From positions 1 to 9,149 of the forward strand of contig MFIX01000120.1 in NCBI GenBank assembly GCA_001780825.1: 9,149 bases of DNA, in the 5' to 3' direction. This document shows, one piece after another, positions 4,760-9,149 of this stretch (position 1 is the first letter of the stretch; each line of letters opens with the position of its first letter). Under the pieces are notes generated by a model that saw only the letters and a program-made list of their open reading frames with translations, ran no database searches and was not told where the DNA came from. Both the position numbers and the translations under genes were made by a program. This stretch comes from Candidatus Glassbacteria bacterium RIFCSPLOWO2_12_FULL_58_11. GTDB taxonomy: Bacteria; Gemmatimonadota; Glassbacteria; GWA2-58-10.

Positions 4760-7546
4760 TCAGCCGTGGATATTCCAGATTTTAATTTTTGCCGGATCCT
4801 TGATCACCTTGGGCTTGCCGGCCAGGCTGGAATTTTTCGGCGACACTTCAGTGGCCACCATGTCGATGTTGTTGTTCGGGCAGCGGTAGATGCAGATTCC
4901 GCAGGCCACGCAGTCCTCGGGGGTGATTTTCACATAGCTTTCCTCGTGGCCCCAGGCCCGGGTGAGACACAGCTCCTCGCAGATCTGGCAGCCTACTCCG
5001 CAGCCGCAGAAGAGGCACCTTTCGGCCTCCTCCACCGCCTCCTCGCGGGTCATGGTGTGCTCGTAAGGCTCGTAATTGGACTTTCTCACCCCGGCCTCGA
5101 CCATGCGCTCCGGCACGCGCGGTTTCAGCGGGAAATCCGGATTGCGGTCAATCACCACCTTGGGATCCACCGGGTGCATCTCCGGGAGGTAATCCAGATA
5201 GGCCTGATCCCCGCGCAGCTTTTTGTCGAGAGTCACCGCGGCGTTGAAGCCCTCGGCGATCGAGCGGATCACAGTCGCGGGCCCCATCGAGGCATCCCCG
5301 GCGGCCACCAGATCAATCCGCGGGGTAGCTCCTGTTTTTTCATCGTACTCCAGGGTGCCCCAGCGGGTCATGCGGAAGCCCATCTGCTGGAGTTCCTCAT
5401 CGATATGCTGGCTGATCGCCGTGATAATCGTATCGCACTCGATCTCGAACTCGGCGCCCTCCACCGCCTCGGGCGGCCTCCGCCCCCCGTCATGGGTCAC
5501 ACCGAGAACATTGTTGCGCAGGCGGATCGATTTGATCTCGCCGTTCACCTGCCTGATCTCGACCGGGCTGACCAGGTACATCACCCGGACGCCTTCCTCC
5601 TCGGCCTCATAGACTTCCTCGGGGATCGAGCTCATTTCCTCCTTGGTGCGGCGATAGACCATATAGACTTTCTCCGCGCCACGGCGTACGCAGGTACGCA
5701 CCGCATCGACCGCGGTAAACCCGCCGCCGATCACCACCACCCGCTTGCCGATCTCGAGATCGTTGCCGCGCTGGCGCTCCTTGAGGAAATCGATGGCCAT
5801 GTAGTAGCGCTTGAGCTTGTCGCTTTCTCCGGGAATCTCGAGGCGGTTGCCGGCCTGGGTGCCGAACGCCAGCATAAATCCCTTATAGCCCTCGGAACGC
5901 AGACTTTCGAGAGTAAAATCGGCTCCCAGTTTCTTGCCGGTTATAAATTTCACTCCCAATTCCTCGATAGCGCGGATTTCCAGGTCGATGATAGAGCGCG
6001 GGAGACGGAACTCGGGGATCCCGTAGCGCAGCATCCCGCCGAGCTTTTTCTCGCTCTCGAAGACTGTCACCGCATAGCCCGACCGGGCCAGCTCGTGCGC
6101 GGCAGTCATTCCGGCCGGTCCGGAACCGATTACCGCCACCTTGGTGCCATGGAACGCGTTTTTCACTACGGCCGGCTTCCAGCCTTTCTCCTGCGCCAGG
6201 TCCATCACGAAGCGCTTGATCGCCCGGATGCGGATCGGCTCATCCTTGAGCCCTCGGGTGCAGTCGGTCTCGCAGGGGAAATTGCAGACATAGCCGCAGA
6301 CATACTGCAAGGGGTTCTTGCTGGTAATCTGCTCGTAAGCCTCCTGGAAGCGCTCCTGCGCCACCAGCCGCACATAAGCCTGGGCGGGCACATGGAACGG
6401 GCAGGCATTATCGCAGGGGGCAACCAGGTACTTGTCGATCAGGCGCGCATAACCCTCGTACAGGGTCAGCTCGGGCGCGGTGGTGACCTTGCTGACGATC
6501 TTGCCGCGCATGGCTTTCGGATGCGCGATCTTTTTCTCCTCCATGTATTTCCTGAAGTCGCGGAACAGGTCCGGGAAGAAGCCGAACCCGTAGAGTATGG
6601 TCGCCGCGCAGACACCCACCAGATTAGCGCCGGCGAGGATCATCTCCACCGCATCTTCCCAAGTGGTCACTCCGCCCGTTCCGAGAATCACCGGCTCCGG
6701 GCCGACCATCCGCCGCATCATGTAAACATCCCGCAAGGCCAGGGGCTTGAGCCACTGGCTGTTCATGCAGTACATGCCTTGCTCTTCCTGGAGGTAGATG
6801 TCGCTTTTGCCCGGCTCATCCATGCGAATCTGGGTCAGGGCAAGGCGGTTTCCGACGCCGCAGACCATGTCCGCCCCGGCATCGTAGCAGATCTTGGCGA
6901 TCAGGTGCTGCTGGCTGCCCTCGGGGGTCAGTTTGACGCAGAGTGGAATTTTGGTTTCCTGCTTGATCGCCGAGATAATCGCCCGCAGGGCTTTCGGGTC
7001 CTGGCCCTGGCTCGCCCCGGTCTTGTGCTGGGCCTTGGTCGGGTCCTCGGCCAGCTCGACATTGAAAGACATGTTCGGGCAGCACATGTTGAGCTCGTTG
7101 ATATGCGCCCCGGCTGCTTCGAACTTCCGGGCCATGTTGACCCAGCCCTCGATATCATCCTCGGAATAGGTGAAGTTCGAGAAGAGCACGAAATTCTTGA
7201 TCTCCTTGCGGGCCTGTTCGATCAGACGGCAGGCCTCATCGAGCTTGAGCCGCTTTTCCGCGGTGAAATAGAGCAGGTGCTGGGTCGGGTCCCAGCCGTA
7301 GCGCGGACGGCGGTGGATATAGGGCGGCGGATCGAAAGTCAGCTTGCAGCTCGCCCCGGCCCAGCCATATTCAGCGGCGCGCTTGAGCTGGGAGAGCAGC
7401 ATGGTGGTGGGACCGCTGGAGACGAAAAACGGGTTCCTGAACTTGATCCCGCAGACCTCCACCGGCAGGTCGAAATCCACGTCATCGAACGGCTTGCGGT
7501 TCAGGTACAGGATGTCTGCTCTGGGCAATCTGAACTTGCGCGGCAT
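4760..7546 (-). CDS. Fusion flavoenzyme: DPD/DHOD-type FMN domain + GltD-like FAD/NAD(P) domain + Fe-S motifs
   Basis: A 928-residue cytoplasmic oxidoreductase that probably passes electrons between NAD(P)H, FAD, Fe-S clusters and FMN. Residues 1-345 resemble PreA/dihydroorotate dehydrogenase barrels: 'ELNMCCPN' (151-158) with presumed catalytic C156, 'KLTPEG' (205-210), and a phosphate-binding 'GTGGV' (289-293). Residues 365-460 form the GltD/PreT-type Fe-S domain, with C378, C382, C417, C421, C425 and C429. Residues 466-775 are the FAD/NAD(P) module with 'GSGPAG' (474-479) and 'GGGFTAVD' (607-614). The C-terminus has six cysteines (C844, C847, C849, C853, C856, C860) and a classic 4Fe-4S motif (C879, C882, C885, C889-Pro). 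E. coli splits these parts into PreT and PreA; mammalian DPD fuses them with the FMN domain after the FAD part, the reverse of the order here. The uracil-binding Asn-Thr of DPD is not evident (GVGNRLA, 230-236), so pyrimidine reduction is only one option. ATG 7546 has GGAGG five bases upstream. Confidence 0.88.
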   Translation of the reverse strand: MPRKFRLPRADILYLNRKPFDDVDFDLPVEVCGIKFRNPFFVSSGPTTMLLSQLKRAAEYGWAGASCKLTFDPPPYIHRRPRYGWDPTQHLLYFTAEKRLKLDEACRLIEQARKEIKNFVLFSNFTYSEDDIEGWVNMARKFEAAGAHINELNMCCPNMSFNVELAEDPTKAQHKTGASQGQDPKALRAIISAIKQETKIPLCVKLTPEGSQQHLIAKICYDAGADMVCGVGNRLALTQIRMDEPGKSDIYLQEEQGMYCMNSQWLKPLALRDVYMMRRMVGPEPVILGTGGVTTWEDAVEMILAGANLVGVCAATILYGFGFFPDLFRDFRKYMEEKKIAHPKAMRGKIVSKVTTAPELTLYEGYARLIDKYLVAPCDNACPFHVPAQAYVRLVAQERFQEAYEQITSKNPLQYVCGYVCNFPCETDCTRGLKDEPIRIRAIKRFVMDLAQEKGWKPAVVKNAFHGTKVAVIGSGPAGMTAAHELARSGYAVTVFESEKKLGGMLRYGIPEFRLPRSIIDLEIRAIEELGVKFITGKKLGADFTLESLRSEGYKGFMLAFGTQAGNRLEIPGESDKLKRYYMAIDFLKERQRGNDLEIGKRVVVIGGGFTAVDAVRTCVRRGAEKVYMVYRRTKEEMSSIPEEVYEAEEEGVRVMYLVSPVEIRQVNGEIKSIRLRNNVLGVTHDGGRRPPEAVEGAEFEIECDTIITAISQHIDEELQQMGFRMTRWGTLEYDEKTGATPRIDLVAAGDASMGPATVIRSIAEGFNAAVTLDKKLRGDQAYLDYLPEMHPVDPKVVIDRNPDFPLKPRVPERMVEAGVRKSNYEPYEHTMTREEAVEEAERCLFCGCGVGCQICEELCLTRAWGHEESYVKITPEDCVACGICIYRCPNNNIDMVATEVSPKNSSLAGKPKVIKDPAKIKIWNIHG

Positions 7547-7631
7547 CTGGGCCTCCGGTTATAGAAGAATGTATTAAGTACGCTTTGGCAGGATAATTTT
7601 TTTGCTGTACCGCAAATAAAAGCTAAACGGA

Positions 7632-7654
7632 TGGGAATGATATTTTAATTCCCA
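7632..7654. promoter_or_regulatory. Inverted repeat upstream of the fusion flavoenzyme, possible operator
   Basis: TGGGAAT (7632-7638) and ATTCCCA (7648-7654) form a perfect seven-base inverted repeat around nine AT-rich bases, 86 bases upstream of the flavoenzyme start and in its likely promoter zone. There is no T tract on the - strand, so it is a poor terminator for the secreted-protein gene that ends at 7719. A site for a dimeric regulator is possible. The rest of 7547-7718 is AT-rich and shows no gene. Confidence 0.3.
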
Positions 7655-7718
7655 AACATACAGGCCGACTCCAGCGAATACCGGCAGAACATCAGCAGGT
7701 CGAGTCAGCTTTCACGAC

Positions 7719-8696
7719 TCATTCAGTCAGGTTTACCTTGCGGCCGGACCATTTTTCGTATTCGGAGATCACATCCTCCGGGCTGACAAAGGGCTTGTAG
7801 ACCGCCCGGGCTTTGAACCCGTAGCGCTGGCCGACCTGGTAATCGAAGATCAGGTACTGGAAATCCCAGGCCGGGTAGGTTCCCGGGCCGACCGGGGAGC
7901 CGCTGGTCGGGGAATGGGAGAATCTGACCGGACCCGCCTGGTCGAACATGAGGATAAGGACCATGTTCCCCCTTCTGCCATAATAGAAGGGGTAGCTGTA
8001 AACGCTGTCCGAGAAAGTGTTATAGAGCATGCGCTGGAAGCCCTCGACAAAGGTCGGGTCGCGCTCGTCCTTTTCATATTTTACCGTGCCGGTGACCGCA
8101 TGGGCGGGAGTGAGATATTTTATCCAGCGCGGGCTGTCCTCCCCGGCATTATGACCGATATAATAAGTCGCTTTTTCCGCCTCATCCGTGGTATTGATAT
8201 AGGAAGCCCAGAACAGGCCGATATAACCCCGGTCGAAAGTGGCGGCCCGCGGGATGCAGAAAAAATCCATGTCAATGTAGTGCGGGGCGGTCAGCGTAAA
8301 CTTAGTCCAGCTTTCCAGCTTGTGCAGGTCGGAGGGGGGCTGGTGAAGCTGGACGCTGATATCCGAAAGGCGCGTGATGGACATATACGAGGAGCGGGGT
8401 TCGAAAAGCGCCGCTGCCGGCTGCCACCACTTCTGCCCGTCGTAGATATGCTCGAAGTTGAGACCGGCCACCGGGGGCTCAAACAGATCGCTGGTATCCG
8501 CCTGGTGCGAAAGGTACGCGACACCGTTGTACCAGGCGCGATGTCCCGCATAGGCCGCATTGTCGGTAAATACGGCGGTCAGGTCTCCGGCCTTGATCCG
8601 GACCGGCTCGCCCTTAGCGGAGTCGCTGCTCTCCTGGGCCGGAGCCCCGGTACCCAGAACAAGAAGAAAAAGCAGGGAGATGCTCGAGCTTTTCAT
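7719..8696 (-). CDS. Secreted protein of unknown family
   Basis: A 325-residue protein that I do not recognise. A clear Sec signal peptide opens it: K2, a hydrophobic run 'ISLLFLLVLG' (6-15) and an 'APA' cleavage signal, so cleavage is expected after A20. No lipobox cysteine is present, so it is not a typical lipoprotein. The mature part is rich in Tyr, Trp, Phe and short strand-like stretches, for example 'NFEHIYDGQKWWQP' (80-93), 'SVYSYPFYYGRRGNMVLILMF' (residues 231-251) and 'YPAWDFQYLIFDYQVGQRYGF' (residues 274-294). This suggests a beta-sandwich or mutarotase-like fold, as in carbohydrate-acting proteins, but that is a guess from composition. There is one cysteine (C147) and no transmembrane helix after the signal. 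ATG 8696 has GGAGG six bases upstream. It lies between two paralogous Fe-S flavoenzymes on the same strand, with gaps of 172 and 250 bases that allow separate transcripts. Function, substrate and link to the neighbours are unknown. Confidence 0.8.
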   Translation of the reverse strand: MKSSSISLLFLLVLGTGAPAQESSDSAKGEPVRIKAGDLTAVFTDNAAYAGHRAWYNGVAYLSHQADTSDLFEPPVAGLNFEHIYDGQKWWQPAAALFEPRSSYMSITRLSDISVQLHQPPSDLHKLESWTKFTLTAPHYIDMDFFCIPRAATFDRGYIGLFWASYINTTDEAEKATYYIGHNAGEDSPRWIKYLTPAHAVTGTVKYEKDERDPTFVEGFQRMLYNTFSDSVYSYPFYYGRRGNMVLILMFDQAGPVRFSHSPTSGSPVGPGTYPAWDFQYLIFDYQVGQRYGFKARAVYKPFVSPEDVISEYEKWSGRKVNLTE

Positions 8697-8749
8697 TTCG
8701 GGCCTCCTGTGTCGCGTCTTGTAAATACCTTGAATTTAAGTGTTTATTT

Positions 8750-8825
8750 AAATCCCCTTCAATCCCCCTTTTTCAAAGGGGGAGGCCGTTTCCCCCCTTT
8801 GCCAAAGGGGAGCCAGGGGGGATTT
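8750..8825. repeat. REP-like element of two C/G-rich hairpins
   Basis: AAATCCCC (8750-8757) and GGGGATTT (8818-8825) form the ends. Inside lie two short hairpins: CCCCCTTT (8764-8771) with AAAGGGGG (8775-8782), three-base loop; and CCCCTTT (8794-8800) with AAAGGGG (8804-8810), three-base loop. It lies 54 bases upstream of the secreted-protein start, in an otherwise AT-rich gap. Similar 'AAATCCCCC...AAAGGGGG' extragenic repeats are common in many bacterial genomes (recalled, not searched). It differs in sequence from the element at 4519-4599 but has the same two-hairpin plan. Confidence 0.72.
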
Positions 8826-8845
8826 GAGAATGATTAGTTAAATCC

Positions 8846-8866
8846 AAAAACAAGCTTTTTGTTTTT
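8846..8866 (-). terminator. AT-only hairpin, possible weak terminator after the right-edge gene
   Basis: AAAAACAA (8846-8853) pairs with TTGTTTTT (8859-8866) around a five-base loop, giving T runs on both strands. It lies about 80 bases after the stop of the partial flavoenzyme gene. The stem is almost all A/T, so it is weaker than the other terminators here and may be only an AT-rich spacer. Confidence 0.3.
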
Positions 8867-8946
8867 CAAATAAGTTCCGAGACGCGACTATAGATTGATT
8901 TGGGTTAATCATGACCCAGTCATTTCGGGCGGCGTACCCGGCCATT

Positions 8947-9149
8947 TCAGACATGACTTACATTGGGCGGCGAGATTTCACCTTTGATCATTTCTATGTT
9001 ATGGTTCGGGCAGCGGAAGACACACATGCCGCAGGCCACGCATTTATCCTGGTCGATCTCCACCCGGCTGCCCTTATCACTCCAGGCCTGGCGCATGCAG
9101 AGCTCCTCGCAGATCTGGCAGCCGATCCCGCAGCCGCAATGCAGGCAGC
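8947..9149 (-). CDS. Second Fe-S flavoenzyme, C-terminal 66 residues (5' end outside window)
   Basis: Reading the - strand from 9147, the frame is open to a TGA at 8947-8949 and gives 66 residues with ten cysteines. It begins 'CLHCGCGIGCQICEELC' (residues 1-17), closely matching residues 844-860 of the 928-residue fusion. Then come 'AWSDKGSRVEIDQDK' and a complete 4Fe-4S motif 'CVACGMCVFRCP' (36-47), matching residues 879-890 there. Spacing between the two motifs is the same in both proteins. The tail is shorter: it stops about 19 residues after the last cysteine, whereas the paralogue continues for 39. The motif should bind one [4Fe-4S] cluster, with the six preceding cysteines as further ligands. 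Whether the unseen part also carries FMN and FAD domains cannot be told; the GltD-like FAD module is the likely minimum. It reads in the same direction as the next two genes. Confidence 0.85.
   Translation of the reverse strand, partial: CLHCGCGIGCQICEELCMRQAWSDKGSRVEIDQDKCVACGMCVFRCPNHNIEMIKGEISPPNVSHV

Larger units (their letters stand above)
8711..8888. repeat. Outer inverted repeat surrounding the 8750-8825 element
   Basis: GTCGCGTCT (8711-8719) is perfectly inverted as AGACGCGAC (8880-8888). The arms enclose the C/G-rich double hairpin and an AT-rich hairpin. The left arm lies between the repeat and the GGAGG of the secreted-protein gene, hence in its leader. It may be the border of a larger element, a regulator site pair, or chance. 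Confidence 0.35.

Noticed and set aside
4536..4889. A + strand frame through the repeat and terminator region
   Set aside because: It consists of the REP-like hairpins, the terminator stem and antisense of the flavoenzyme end, so it is not a gene.
6990..7025. Apparent loss of a catalytic cysteine at 'GASQGQDP' compared with 'ACGQDP' of DPD
   Set aside because: The catalytic cysteine of DPD and class 1 DHOD lies in the N-x-S-C-P motif, which is kept here as 'NMCCP' (C156). The GQDP cysteine is not the general acid.
4766..7564. A 932-codon open frame on the + strand, antisense to the fusion flavoenzyme
   Set aside because: It mirrors the real gene throughout, has no recognisable domain and an odd composition rich in His, Ala and Leu. 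The - strand frame has clear Fe-S, FAD and FMN motifs. It is an effect of GC-rich codon use.
7914..8837. A 307-codon + strand frame across the secreted-protein gene
   Set aside because: It is antisense to a gene with signal peptide and GGAGG, runs into the REP-like repeat, and shows no domain.

Overview
The window comes from a GC-rich bacterial chromosome, probably an uncultured, anaerobic or facultatively anaerobic heterotroph. The signs are two large iron-sulphur flavoenzymes, a PAS/histidine-kinase/receiver sensor beside an HDOD protein, a Gfo/Idh/MocA sugar-type oxidoreductase, and short AT-rich gaps holding intrinsic terminators and REP-like hairpin repeats. Nothing in the sequence fixes the phylum, and I saw no tRNA, rRNA, CRISPR array, transposase or phage gene.

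Left part (1-1277, + strand): the C-terminal end of a Gfo/Idh/MocA oxidoreductase, a terminator, a PrxQ-like two-cysteine peroxiredoxin, and a terminator that looks usable from both strands because the next gene converges on it. The two terminators share an almost identical right arm and tail.

Middle part (1278-4759, - strand): a two-gene signalling operon. An HDOD protein with a GTG start comes first. It overlaps by 11 bases a soluble hybrid histidine kinase (coiled coil, two PAS domains, HisKA, ATPase, receiver). Upstream is a gene-free gap of about 400 bases with an AT-rich promoter-like stretch, a double-hairpin repeat nested in an outer inverted repeat, and a strong terminator for the next gene.

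Right part (4760-9149, - strand): a 928-residue fusion of a dihydropyrimidine dehydrogenase/dihydroorotate dehydrogenase-type FMN domain, a GltD-like FAD/NAD(P) module and C-terminal Fe-S motifs; then a secreted 325-residue protein of no family I recognise; then, at the right edge, the C-terminus of a second, paralogous Fe-S flavoprotein. All three read in the same direction. The 8697-8946 gap holds another double-hairpin repeat, again nested in an outer inverted repeat.

The most interesting points are the pair of paralogous fusion flavoproteins around an unknown secreted protein, with a domain order unlike mammalian dihydropyrimidine dehydrogenase and an altered substrate pocket, and the two unrelated REP-like elements, each built as hairpin pairs inside a 9-base outer inverted repeat.
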